This document shows, piece after piece, positions 52,163 through 60,425 of a DNA stretch of 64,000 nt (positions are counted from its first letter, which is position 1; every line of letters begins with the position of its first letter). The notes beneath the pieces were generated by a model. That model was not told the DNA's origin and did not search any database. It was given only the letters and a program-made list of their open reading frames with translations. Position numbers and translations under genes: made by a program. Location of the stretch: NCBI GenBank assembly GCA_040905505.1, contig JBBDRL010000038.1:1-64000 (forward strand), in the 5' to 3' direction. The stretch comes from WHSP01 sp040905505 (lineage in GTDB: Bacteria; Gemmatimonadota; Gemmatimonadetes; Longimicrobiales; Longimicrobiaceae).

Positions 52163-53971
52163 ATGTCCCGTACCGCACTGGCCCGCGCCTACCGACCGAG
52201 AGGCTTCGCCGAGGTCGCTACGCAGGAGCACGTCTCCGCGACCCTCAGGACCGCCGTCCAGCGCGGTCGCGTCGCGCATGCATACCTCTTCTGCGGCCCC
52301 CGCGGGGTGGGGAAGACGACGCTCGCGCGCGTGCTGGCGATGGCGCTGAACTGCCCGCAGCGCTCCGATGGCGGTGAGCCGTGCGGCACCTGTGACTCGT
52401 GCCAGCGTATCTGGGGCGGGCGGACCTCGCTGGATGTCGTAGAGATCGACGCCGCGTCCAACCGCGGCGTCGACGACGCTCGTGATCTGCGCGAGCGGGC
52501 GATGTACGCGCCATCGGAACACGGGCGCTACAAGATCTACATCATCGACGAGGCGCACATGCTGACGCGTGAGGCCTGGAATGCGCTCCTGAAGATTTTG
52601 GAGGAACCGCCTCCGCGCGTCATCTTCGTCTTCGCGACAACCGAGCCGCAGAAGATCCAACAGGCGGCGCCGCCGATCCTCTCACGGTGCCAGCGGTTCG
52701 ACTTCCATCGTATCGGGACGGCGGATCTCGTTGCGCGTATGCGTCAGGTGCTGCAGGCCGAGGGCGTCCAGGCGGGCGACGAAGTGCTGCTCCCGATCGC
52801 GCAGAAGGCGGATGGGGGGATGCGCGACGCGCTCTCCCTGCTCGACCAGGTCCTGTCCTTCACCGAAGGGAGCCCGTCTGGCGCCGACGTGACCCGGATC
52901 CTCGGGCTGGTCGAGGACGAGCTCTACCTCGAGCTCGCCGACATCATCGCCGATCGGCGACGGCCGGCCGTCTTCGAGTTCGTCGCAGATCTGCTCGCCA
53001 AGGGCTACGATCTCGCCGAGTTCTATCGGGGGCTGGCCGACTTCCTCCGCCGGCTCCTCCTGCTCAGCTTCGGCAACCCGGCTACCGAGGTGCGGCAGGA
53101 CCTGCGCGACCGATACGTGGCCGCGGCCGGACGATTCGCCTCCGGCGACCTCCTCCGGATGCTCGCCCAGGTCGCCGAGCTCGACGCCGACGGCCGCTTC
53201 CGAAAGAGCGGGCAGCAGCAGATTCTGATCGAGCTGCTGCTCCTGCGGTTTTCATTCCTCGACCGCACCGTCGAGATCGAACAGGTGCTGGAGGCCCTGG
53301 CCAGCGGCGGAGCGGCCGACGCGGCCGACGCGGGAGGCGGCTCCGGAAGAAACCCTAGGGGCGGACGGCCGGGCGATCGCCCCGCCGTCCGAACTTCGGA
53401 CGGCGCCCCACAGTCAGCCGAACATACGTCCCGAGATGGCCCTGCGCAGAGCGACTCCGCACCGGCCACTATTCGATCGACCCCCGCCCCCCCCGATTCC
53501 CCCGTCGCCGTACCTGCCGAAGACGGCGGAGCCTCGGCCACGCACGCGCCCGAGGATGGCGACACGCCCCGGGAGGTGCCACGCCTGGATCTAGCCTCCG
53601 CGCGGCGTGCCTGGCGCACACTTCTCGAAGAAGGCCGGAGCGTCCCGCCGGGCCTGGGAGTGATCCTCCGCGGGGCCGAAATTGCGCTCGTCGGTCCGCA
53701 TCGGATCCGCATCGCTCTTCCACCCGAGTCTCCCGCGCACGAACGGCTGAGCGAGCCGCGCGCACGACGCCCCCTCGAGGAGGCACTCTCCGAGCGCTTC
53801 GGCGCTCCCATCACGATCGATCTCGCCGTCGTCGCGGCCGAATCCCCCGGCGCCGCACCCCGGCGAATCACCGCTGAGGGCGCCCGTCAGGAACGCCTTC
53901 GGCGACTGGCTTCCGAGGAACCGCTCCTCGGTGCCGCGGTAAGAGAATGGGATCTCGAACTCCTTGATTGA
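52163..53971 (+). CDS. dnaX: DNA polymerase III subunit gamma/tau
   Basis: 602 residues. Clamp-loader ATPase with Walker A GPRGVGKTT (about 46-54), a zinc module (CPQRSDGGEPCGTCDSC), Walker B IIDEAHML and the arginine-finger string ILSRCQRFDFHR. Residues about 370-480 form a Pro/Ala/Gly-rich linker and the end is a tau-like C-terminus. No programmed frameshift site (A-rich slippery run) was noticed between them. ybaB and recR follow, as in many genomes. Confidence 0.96.
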   Translation: MSRTALARAYRPRGFAEVATQEHVSATLRTAVQRGRVAHAYLFCGPRGVGKTTLARVLAMALNCPQRSDGGEPCGTCDSCQRIWGGRTSLDVVEIDAASNRGVDDARDLRERAMYAPSEHGRYKIYIIDEAHMLTREAWNALLKILEEPPPRVIFVFATTEPQKIQQAAPPILSRCQRFDFHRIGTADLVARMRQVLQAEGVQAGDEVLLPIAQKADGGMRDALSLLDQVLSFTEGSPSGADVTRILGLVEDELYLELADIIADRRRPAVFEFVADLLAKGYDLAEFYRGLADFLRRLLLLSFGNPATEVRQDLRDRYVAAAGRFASGDLLRMLAQVAELDADGRFRKSGQQQILIELLLLRFSFLDRTVEIEQVLEALASGGAADAADAGGGSGRNPRGGRPGDRPAVRTSDGAPQSAEHTSRDGPAQSDSAPATIRSTPAPPDSPVAVPAEDGGASATHAPEDGDTPREVPRLDLASARRAWRTLLEEGRSVPPGLGVILRGAEIALVGPHRIRIALPPESPAHERLSEPRARRPLEEALSERFGAPITIDLAVVAAESPGAAPRRITAEGARQERLRRLASEEPLLGAAVREWDLELLD

Positions 53972-53973
53972 AC

Positions 53974-53998
53974 GGCGCGTGTCGGAACGCCGCGCGCC
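53974..53998 (+). terminator. Weak hairpin after dnaX
   Basis: ggcgcg (53974-53979) pairs with cgcgcc (53993-53998) over a 13-nt loop, just after the dnaX stop. No T-run. The 174-bp gap to ybaB otherwise holds nothing recognised. Confidence 0.3.
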
Positions 53999-54145
53999 CC
54001 GATTGGCGACGGGCGGGCAGTGGCCGGCGCCTTGCGGTGCCTCCTTCGCACCCGGTACATTCTCGGAAACGCAATCCCAGAAATTCATCCGGGTCCGGAC
54101 GATATCAATCGCCGCCTTTCTGCCCCCGCTCGCGTGGGTGATAGA

Positions 54146-54469
54146 ATGACCAACAATTTTCAGCAGATCCTTCAGATGGGCCAGCAGGTACAGGCCCGCC
54201 TGTCACAGTTGCAGGCCGACCTCGGCCAGCGGACCGTCAGCTGCTCGAGCGGCGGCGGCATGGTCAGCGTAACCGCCGACGGACGCGGAAAGATCCGTTC
54301 GATCAGCATCGACAAGTCCGTGGTCGATCCCGAGGACGTAGATATGCTCGAAGACCTCGTCCTCGCCGCCGTCAATGAAGCGCAAACCCGTGCGAACGCG
54401 GTGTACGAGGAGGAGATGCGCAAGATTTCCGGCGGAATGTCGCTTCCCTTCGAGATCCCCGGCCTCTAG
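54146..54469 (+). CDS. ybaB: Nucleoid-associated protein YbaB/EbfC
   Basis: 107 residues from ATG 54146. The family features are the N-terminal helix NFQQILQMGQQVQARLSQLQ, the strands VSCSSGGGMVSVTADGRGKI and IDKSVVDPEDVDMLEDLVLAAVNEA, and the tail SGGMSLPFEIPGL. Dimeric DNA-binding protein. It sits between dnaX and recR, its usual place. Confidence 0.96.
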   Translation: MTNNFQQILQMGQQVQARLSQLQADLGQRTVSCSSGGGMVSVTADGRGKIRSISIDKSVVDPEDVDMLEDLVLAAVNEAQTRANAVYEEEMRKISGGMSLPFEIPGL

Positions 54470-54489
54470 GGAGCCCGTCTGACTCTTCG

Positions 54490-55080
54490 ATGTCGCTGAT
54501 CGATCGGCTGGCCGACGAGTTCGCGCGGCTGCCGGGCATTGGCCGGAAAACGGCGTTGCGGCTGACCTATCATGTCTTGAAGGCGTCCGCTCAGGACTCC
54601 CATCGACTCGCTGAAGCGATTACCGCGGTCGCCGAACGTGTCCATCCGTGTGACACGTGCGGCAGCTTCACGGAATCGAGTCCGTGTGCGATCTGCTCCA
54701 GCCCGCGCCGGGATCGCTCCGTGATCTGCGTCGTCGAGGAGGGCTCGGATATCGGGGCGATCGAGGGTAGCGGCGAGTATCGAGGACTCTACCATGTGCT
54801 CGGCGGGCGCCTCTCGCCGCTCGATGGCGTCGGGCCGGCGGAACTGAACGTCAAGAACCTGCTGGCCCGCATAGAGCCCGATGGGCCGCTGCGAGAGGTG
54901 GTCCTCGCGACCAATCCGAGCGTAGAGGGCGAGGCGACGGCGCTGTACCTTCACAAACTGCTCGCTCCGCTCGGCGTCAGGGTCACCCGCATTGCACGCG
55001 GGCTTCCCGTAGGCGGCGATCTCGAGTACGCCGATGGCGTTACGATCGCCGAGGCCCTGCAGCACCGCCGAGAGCTCTGA
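54490..55080 (+). CDS. recR: Recombination mediator RecR
   Basis: 196 residues. Helix-hairpin-helix LPGIGRKTALRLTYH, the C4 zinc finger CDTCGSFTESSPCAIC and the Toprim domain (VVEEGSDIGAIEGSGEYRG, GGRLSPLDGVGP) are complete. Works with RecF/RecO to load RecA on gaps. Confidence 0.97.
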   Translation: MSLIDRLADEFARLPGIGRKTALRLTYHVLKASAQDSHRLAEAITAVAERVHPCDTCGSFTESSPCAICSSPRRDRSVICVVEEGSDIGAIEGSGEYRGLYHVLGGRLSPLDGVGPAELNVKNLLARIEPDGPLREVVLATNPSVEGEATALYLHKLLAPLGVRVTRIARGLPVGGDLEYADGVTIAEALQHRREL

Positions 55081-55109
55081 CGGTGTCTGACTTTTTCCCG
55101 TAGATCGCG

Positions 55110-55418
55110 ATGGATACCTCCCGCATCTTGAGAACAGCAGGGGTCAGCCTTCTGGTCGTTGTCGCTGGCGCCGTCCTCGGGGCGCTCCTGGTCAGGGACC
55201 AGATCTCGCGCCATCGGAGAGACCTGTTCAGCCCCCATCCGTTGCGCCGTCTCGCCGCACTCGGCTACCTGGGCAGCGCCCCCGCCTCGGTGGACCTCGT
55301 GCTCCTACTGCGCGACTTCATCGCATGGGAGACTCGACCGCTCCTCAAGAAGCGCGCGACCGCTATCCTCGGCCGGATGGAAGAAACACTGGCTGAGCGG
55401 GCCCTGGAGGCTGTCTGA
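55110..55418 (+). CDS. Small membrane-anchored protein of unknown function
   Basis: 102 residues. One N-terminal membrane helix (AGVSLLVVVAGAVLGALLV), then a soluble segment rich in Leu, Arg and Ala that looks helical, possibly a single HEAT-like pair (LFSPHPLRRLAALGYLGS, VDLVLLLRDFIAWETRPLLKKRATAILGRM). Its stop overlaps the ATG of the roadblock gene as TGATG, so it is tied to the roadblock/MglA pair. No homologue recalled. No ribosome site is evident at ATG 55110. Confidence 0.75.
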   Translation: MDTSRILRTAGVSLLVVVAGAVLGALLVRDQISRHRRDLFSPHPLRRLAALGYLGSAPASVDLVLLLRDFIAWETRPLLKKRATAILGRMEETLAERALEAV

Positions 55419-55921
55419 TGCCCCGACAGGCCGCGAGCTGGTCTTTCGAGGAGCAGGACGCCTCCCGCATCGACCGCCTCCTCGAATCCTTCCTGTACGA
55501 ATCGAACGCCCGCTGCGCTCTCCTCGTTGACCGGACGGGCCAGCTCATCACGATCGCTGGCGAGCGCCCCACCTTCGATTCTACCGCGTTCGCCTCCCTC
55601 GCCGCCGCCGATTTCTCCGCCAACGACCAGCTCGCGTCGATGATCGGTGAGCAGGAGTTCTCGTCCCTCTTTCATCAGGGGGAACGCGAATCCATGTACC
55701 TCGCGGACGTCGCCAGGCGTGTGATCCTCGTCGTTCTCTTCGACGATCGCGCAACGCTGGGGATGATACGGATCAAGACGCGCAACCTGGTCCGCGAGCT
55801 GGGAATCCTCTTCGCACAACTCTTCGAACGCTCGGCGGCGCGCGCCGGGACGCGGCGGCTCGAGACCGCCTGGGCCGACGACGCCGAGGACGAGATCGAT
55901 CGACTGTTCGGTAGCCGCTGA
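55418..55921 (+). CDS. Roadblock/LC7-domain protein (MglB-like)
   Basis: 167 residues. Residues about 18-130 show the roadblock pattern: IDRLLESFLYESNARCALLVDRTGQLITIAGE, AFASLAAADFSANDQLASMIG, then a strand/helix ending IRIKTRNLVRELGILF. MglB-type roadblock proteins are GTPase-activating partners of MglA, and the MglA gene follows 12 bp on. The C-terminal ~35 residues are Arg/Asp-rich and unlike MglB. ATG 55418 overlaps the upstream stop. Confidence 0.85.
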   Translation: MPRQAASWSFEEQDASRIDRLLESFLYESNARCALLVDRTGQLITIAGERPTFDSTAFASLAAADFSANDQLASMIGEQEFSSLFHQGERESMYLADVARRVILVVLFDDRATLGMIRIKTRNLVRELGILFAQLFERSAARAGTRRLETAWADDAEDEIDRLFGSR

Positions 55922-55933
55922 GGAAGCTGCCCG

Positions 55934-56512
55934 ATGTCGATGATCAACTACGCGTCGCGCGAGATCAATTGTAAGATCGTCTATTATGGCCCCGGGTTGG
56001 GAGGTAAGACGACCAACATCGAGTACGTGTACGACAAGGTCGCCCCGGAGACGCGCGGGAAGCTGATCTCCCTGGCGACCGAGACGGAGCGGACTCTGTT
56101 CTTCGATTTCCTCCCCGTCGACCTCGGCACCATCCGCGGGTTCAAGACCCGCTTCCATCTCTACACGGTGCCGGGCCAGGTTTACTACAACGCATCGCGC
56201 AAGCTCATCCTCAAGGGCGTCGATGGAGTCGTCTTCGTGGCCGATAGCCAGATCGAGCGGCGCGATGCGAACGTGGAATCGATGCACAACCTGTACGACA
56301 ACCTGGCGGAGCACGGTCTGGACCCGCGGCGGATGCCGTTCGTCATCCAGTACAACAAGCGTGACCTGCCGAACACTTCGTCGGTGACGGAGCTCGAGCA
56401 GGAACTCAACCCCACTTCGGCCGTTTCGTTCGAGGCGGTCGCTACCCGCGGAGCCGGCGTATTCGATACCCTGAAGGCGGTCAGCAAGCAGGTCATCAAG
56501 CAGCTCAGTTGA
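55934..56512 (+). CDS. mglA: MglA-type small Ras-like GTPase
   Basis: 192 residues. P-loop YYGPGLGGKTTN (about residues 18-28), the family-typical TVPGQVYY in place of the Ras DxxGQ motif, and G4 NKRD are present. MglA controls cell polarity and, in Myxococcus, gliding and pili; its GTP cycle is set by MglB. GAGGAA precedes ATG 55934. The roadblock gene is immediately upstream. In this phylum its output is not known. Confidence 0.93.
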   Translation: MSMINYASREINCKIVYYGPGLGGKTTNIEYVYDKVAPETRGKLISLATETERTLFFDFLPVDLGTIRGFKTRFHLYTVPGQVYYNASRKLILKGVDGVVFVADSQIERRDANVESMHNLYDNLAEHGLDPRRMPFVIQYNKRDLPNTSSVTELEQELNPTSAVSFEAVATRGAGVFDTLKAVSKQVIKQLS

Positions 56513-56549
56513 GAGTCACGATGCTCACGGCGGATTCCAGGGGGCGGAC

Positions 56550-57194
56550 TTGAACCTCCCCAATCTGATCACCATCGGGCGCATCGTGCTCGCGGTGCTG
56601 ATCATCCCGCTGCTCTTCGTGGACGACTTCGGGCTGCGCCTGCTGGCGTTCGTCGTCTTTCTCGTGGCCGCCCTCTCCGATCTCTGGGATGGTCACCTCG
56701 CCCGCTCGCGGAACCTCATCACCGACCTCGGCAAGCTCCTCGATCCAGTTGCCGACAAGGTCCTGCTCGTCGCCACGCTACTGCCGTTCTATCTTCTGTC
56801 CCGCGGCTTCGGACCCGGCGGCGAATTCCCCTGGTTCGGGGGCCGCCTGCCCCTCTGGATTTTGATCGTGATCTTCGGGCGTGAGCTGTTCATCACCGTC
56901 TTCCGCGGGTTCGCCGCGCGCCGCGGCGTCGTCATCGCCGCGGGGCCGGCCGGGAAGTACAAGACCGTTTGCCAGAACGTCTTCATCGGCGCGGCGATTC
57001 TCTGGTACGCCCTGCAATCCGCCGCCCGTACCTACGACTGGGACGGGCCGACCTGGAGCCTGTGGCAGACGACGCACACCTTCTTCACGATCGTCCTGCT
57101 CTCGCTCGCTATCGTTCTCACCGTCTATTCGCTGTTCGTCTACCTCTGGGGCTACCGCGCCCTGGCCAAGGCGAGCAGCGAGGGGACCGGCTGA
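56550..57194 (+). CDS. pgsA: CDP-diacylglycerol-glycerol-3-phosphate 3-phosphatidyltransferase-like
   Basis: 214 residues with five or six membrane helices. The CDP-alcohol phosphotransferase signature is complete: SDLWDGHLARSRNLITDLGKLLDPVADK (DG-AR-G-D-D). Makes phosphatidylglycerol phosphate. Starts at TTG 56550 with AGGGGG upstream. A long loop (GFGPGGEFPWFGGRLP) separates helices 3 and 4. Another member of the superfamily is possible. Confidence 0.9.
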   Translation: MNLPNLITIGRIVLAVLIIPLLFVDDFGLRLLAFVVFLVAALSDLWDGHLARSRNLITDLGKLLDPVADKVLLVATLLPFYLLSRGFGPGGEFPWFGGRLPLWILIVIFGRELFITVFRGFAARRGVVIAAGPAGKYKTVCQNVFIGAAILWYALQSAARTYDWDGPTWSLWQTTHTFFTIVLLSLAIVLTVYSLFVYLWGYRALAKASSEGTG

Positions 57195-57309
57195 CGGACT
57201 GCCTTTTCTCTGTCATTCTGGCGGGTTCATGTGGCACCTCGCTTGCACCCCAGCCGGCCACCGCCCTGCCCTTTGCAGGCGGTCCCTCATGCGGATCAGT
57301 CTTCACTGA

Positions 57310-57894
57310 ATGATGAAATCTGACGATCTTGGCCGGAGTGAATCCGAATTGCGGCACGACGATGGAGATGCGGTCGCTCCCGCGGCCGCTGGCGATGAGC
57401 ACCAGGAGCCCGTGCGTGACGGGGCCACTCAGGGAGATGAGCGATCTGCCGCGGGCGCCGAGCTTCAGGAGTTGCAGGACCGCTACCTCAGGCTGGCCGC
57501 CGAATACGACAACTTCCGCAAACGTACCGATCGCGAGCGCCTCGATGCGCGCGACCGGGCGCAGGCTCAGCTCGTCCAGACGCTCCTGGACTCGCTCGAC
57601 GATCTGGAGCGCGTCGCCAGCTACGACCCGCAAGCGACCACGACGGAGAATCTTCTGGAGGGGGTGCGTCTAGTCGAGCGGAAGCTCGCCAAGGCGCTGG
57701 AGGTTGCTGGTCTCGAGCGCGTCGAGGCGCAGGGGCATCGCTTCGACCCGGAGGTGCATGAAGCCCTGATGATGAGTCCTACGGAGGAAGCGGCGGAGGA
57801 CGAGACGGTCGGCGAGGTATTCCAGAGCGGCTATCGGTTTCGCGGCTCGCTCCTGCGCCCCGCGCGAGTGCAGGTCCGCCAGCACTCCGGATGA
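57310..57894 (+). CDS. grpE: Nucleotide exchange factor GrpE
   Basis: 194 residues. An acidic, disordered N-terminus (~50 residues) precedes the coiled coil (LQELQDRYLRLAAEYDNFRKRTDRER) and the beta-wing domain (HRFDPEVHEALMM, GYRFRGSLLRPARV). Opens the DnaK nucleotide pocket. ATG 57310 or 57313. hrcA and dnaK are not adjacent, and no CIRCE element was found in the 115 bp upstream. Confidence 0.96.
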   Translation: MMKSDDLGRSESELRHDDGDAVAPAAAGDEHQEPVRDGATQGDERSAAGAELQELQDRYLRLAAEYDNFRKRTDRERLDARDRAQAQLVQTLLDSLDDLERVASYDPQATTTENLLEGVRLVERKLAKALEVAGLERVEAQGHRFDPEVHEALMMSPTEEAAEDETVGEVFQSGYRFRGSLLRPARVQVRQHSG

Positions 57895-57938
57895 GCGCCT
57901 CACCGGCTCCGATCACGCTGGCTCAAGTCATATAGGTC

Positions 57939-59054
57939 ATGCCAACGACCACGAAGGACTTCTATAAGATTCTCGGCGTGGCGGAGAACGCGAGCGCCGA
58001 CGAGGTGAAGAAGGCGTATCGGAAACTCGCCAAGCAGTACCACCCCGACGCCAACCCGAGCGACGCGGGGGCGGCGGAGCGTTTCAAGGAGGTCTCGGAA
58101 GCCTATTCCGTTCTTTCCGATTCGAAGAAGCGCCAGCAGTACGATCAGGTGAGGAAATACGGCGGCCTGGGCGGATTTCGTCCGGGCGGCGGCGCCGCCA
58201 CGGGGGGCGGTCCACAGGCCGAGAGCTTCTCGTTCGAGGACCTCGGCGGGCTCGGCGGATTGGGAGACATCTTCGGCTCGATCTTCGACTTCGGCCGCAA
58301 GCGCGGTGCGGGCACCCGTGCCCAATCACCGCAGCGCGGCCAGAACGTCGAATACGCCGTCGAAATTCCCTTCGAGACGGCGGCCCGTGGCGGTAAGATC
58401 ACCATCACGGTTCCGGTCTCCGAGCCCTGCGGAACCTGCGTCGGTACCGGGGCGGCCCCGGGTACCAGCCCCACGACCTGCCCCGAGTGTAAGGGGAGCG
58501 GCACGGTCACCTTCGGCCAGGGCGGTTTTGCGGTTAGCCGGCCTTGCCCCGCCTGCTACGGCCGCGGCTCCATTCCCACCGACCCGTGCCCCACTTGCCA
58601 TGGGCAGGGCCAGACCCGAACCGAGAGGCAGCTACAGGTCACCGTGCCCGCGGGCGTCGATTCAGGCTCCAAGCTGCGAATCGCGGGTCAGGGCGAAGCA
58701 GGCCCGGCCGGAGGCTCGCGAGGCGATCTCATCCTGACCTTCCGTGTCACGCCCCATCGGTTCTTTTCCCGCGACGGCCTGGATATCAACGTCACCGTAC
58801 CTATCAACATCGCCCAGGCCACCCTCGGCTCGAAGGTCCGTGTCCGCACGGTCGACGGCAAGCATGTCGTGCTGAGAATCCCGCCCGCAACCCAATCCGG
58901 GACACGCTTCAGGATCAAGGGGCAGGGCGTCCAGAAGGGAGACCGCAGGGGGGATCAATATGTGCGTGTCGACGTGCGGGTCCCCGACAAGCTCGATCCC
59001 GAAGAGGAAACCCTGCTTCGCGACTTCGCGCGAGCCGCGGAACTCAAATATTGA
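57939..59054 (+). CDS. dnaJ: Chaperone protein DnaJ
   Basis: 371 residues. J-domain with YHPDAN (HPD motif), Gly/Phe-rich region, four zinc repeats CGTCVGTG, CPECKGSG, CPACYGRG and CPTCHGQG, and the C-terminal substrate domain. Full-length type A DnaJ. It follows grpE by 44 bp and is probably co-transcribed. Confidence 0.97.
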   Translation: MPTTTKDFYKILGVAENASADEVKKAYRKLAKQYHPDANPSDAGAAERFKEVSEAYSVLSDSKKRQQYDQVRKYGGLGGFRPGGGAATGGGPQAESFSFEDLGGLGGLGDIFGSIFDFGRKRGAGTRAQSPQRGQNVEYAVEIPFETAARGGKITITVPVSEPCGTCVGTGAAPGTSPTTCPECKGSGTVTFGQGGFAVSRPCPACYGRGSIPTDPCPTCHGQGQTRTERQLQVTVPAGVDSGSKLRIAGQGEAGPAGGSRGDLILTFRVTPHRFFSRDGLDINVTVPINIAQATLGSKVRVRTVDGKHVVLRIPPATQSGTRFRIKGQGVQKGDRRGDQYVRVDVRVPDKLDPEEETLLRDFARAAELKY

Positions 59055-59070
59055 GGCACACCCCATCGCG

Positions 59071-59304
59071 ATGAGCAGAATCATCACCGACGACGGACTT
59101 CTTAGCTGGGAAGTTTACGCTTCGGGTGGGAACTTCGGACTCCCGCAGCGGCCGAAAGTCATCTTCCACTGCATCAGCGATCCCGACCGGCGATCCCGCT
59201 ACGTGGAGCACAACGGCGACAACGCCACCGCGCAGGGTGCGGTCGCCACCATGGATGACGCCGAACTGCGCACCCTCTTCACCACGTCCCGCGAAATCGA
59301 CTAA
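59071..59304 (+). CDS. Conserved-looking 77-residue protein of unknown function
   Basis: ATG 59071 to TAA 59304, 16 bp after dnaJ. The sequence begins IITDDGLLSWEVYASGGNFGLP and has a mixed alpha/beta look with an even residue mix (VIFHCISDP, RYVEHNGDNA, LRTLFTTSREID), unlike the Arg-rich shadows elsewhere. No domain recognised. Its stop overlaps the convergent mnmA stop. Confidence 0.65.
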   Translation: MSRIITDDGLLSWEVYASGGNFGLPQRPKVIFHCISDPDRRSRYVEHNGDNATAQGAVATMDDAELRTLFTTSREID

Positions 59305-60389
59305 GCCTCCCGCGCGATCCGGCCGCCTCCCAACACTACGTCGCCCCGGAAAATCACCGCCGACTGCCCCGGTGCCACCGCCCGCTGCGCCTCCGCGAAC
59401 TCGAGTTCCACGCCATCCAACCAGATACGCCTGACCCGTGCAGGCGCTGCGTCCGCTCGGTGCCGGATCTGCACGTCGATCGTCTCATCGGGATCCGGTC
59501 GCCCACCCAACCAGTTCATTTCCTCCACCCGCAGATCCTTCCGGTACGTCGCCGACTCCGGCCCCACCACCACCTCCCGCGTCTCCGGCCTCGATCCGAT
59601 CACGTACAGCCGCCTTCCATTGCCACCTCCAATCCCCCGCCGCTGGCCCACCGTGTACCGCGCATATCCGTCATGCTCCCCGACCGTCTCCCCCGTCGTC
59701 GTCACCAGCCGCCCCGGCGTGAGCGCCGGATGGGCCGGGCCCAGTCGCTGTTCTAGAACATCGGTGTAGTCACCGCTGGGGACGAAGCAGATTTCCTGGC
59801 TTTCGGGCTTATCGGCCGTCGTGAGGCCGAGGTCGCGGGCGCGCTGGCGGACTTCGGTCTTGGTCAGCTCGCCAAGGGGGAACATCAGCTGGGGGAGGAG
59901 CTCGGGTGGCAGGCCCCAGAGGAAATACGCCTGGTCCTTGCCGGAATCGCGGCCGCGCAGGAGGCGAGGATCACCGTGCTCGTCGGTGTCCATTCGCGCG
60001 TAGTGTCCGGTGGCGATCGCGTCGCAGCCGAGGGCCTTTCCGCGCTTGAGGAGGTCACGGAACTTGGTGTTTCCGTTGCAGCGCACGCAGGGATTGGGGG
60101 TCCTGCCTGCTGCGTATTCGCTGACGAAGTCGTCGATGACGTCGCGGGTGAAGTCCCGCTCCACGTCGAAGACGTAGTGGGGGATCTCGAGGCGATCCGC
60201 GACAGCGCGGGCGTCCATGATGCCATCGAGCCCGCAGCACGTCTTGGATGGGCCTTCGACTTCGGAATAGCAGAAGGTCTTCATGGTAGCGCCGATGACG
60301 CGGTGGCCCCTCTCGACGAGGAGGGCCGCGGCGACGGAGGAATCGACGCCGCCGGACATCGCCATCAGTACTGTGCGCTGTTGTTGCAT
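59301..60389 (-). CDS. mnmA: tRNA-specific 2-thiouridylase MnmA
   Basis: 362 residues. The PP-loop MSGGVDSSVAAALL, the catalytic Cys in RTPNPCVRCN, a second Cys in SQEICFVP and the anticodon-domain tail are present. It thiolates U34 of tRNA-Gln(UUG), -Lys and -Glu, taking sulphur from a cysteine desulfurase, here encoded 36 bp upstream. ATG 60389 has AGGAG 7 nt ahead; two earlier starts lack this. Confidence 0.96.
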   Translation of the reverse strand: MQQQRTVLMAMSGGVDSSVAAALLVERGHRVIGATMKTFCYSEVEGPSKTCCGLDGIMDARAVADRLEIPHYVFDVERDFTRDVIDDFVSEYAAGRTPNPCVRCNGNTKFRDLLKRGKALGCDAIATGHYARMDTDEHGDPRLLRGRDSGKDQAYFLWGLPPELLPQLMFPLGELTKTEVRQRARDLGLTTADKPESQEICFVPSGDYTDVLEQRLGPAHPALTPGRLVTTTGETVGEHDGYARYTVGQRRGIGGGNGRRLYVIGSRPETREVVVGPESATYRKDLRVEEMNWLGGRPDPDETIDVQIRHRADAAPARVRRIWLDGVELEFAEAQRAVAPGQSAVIFRGDVVLGGGRIAREA

Positions 60390-60425
60390 GGAACTACTCC
60401 TGGACTGCATACGACCAAACGACTG

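Noticed and set aside
53972..54145. Signal recognition particle RNA near dnaX
   Set aside because: The conserved GGAAGCAGCC-type apical loop was not found in either gap around dnaX.
57195..57309. CIRCE heat-shock operator before grpE
   Set aside because: No TTAGCACTC-N9-GAGTGCTAA or near match.
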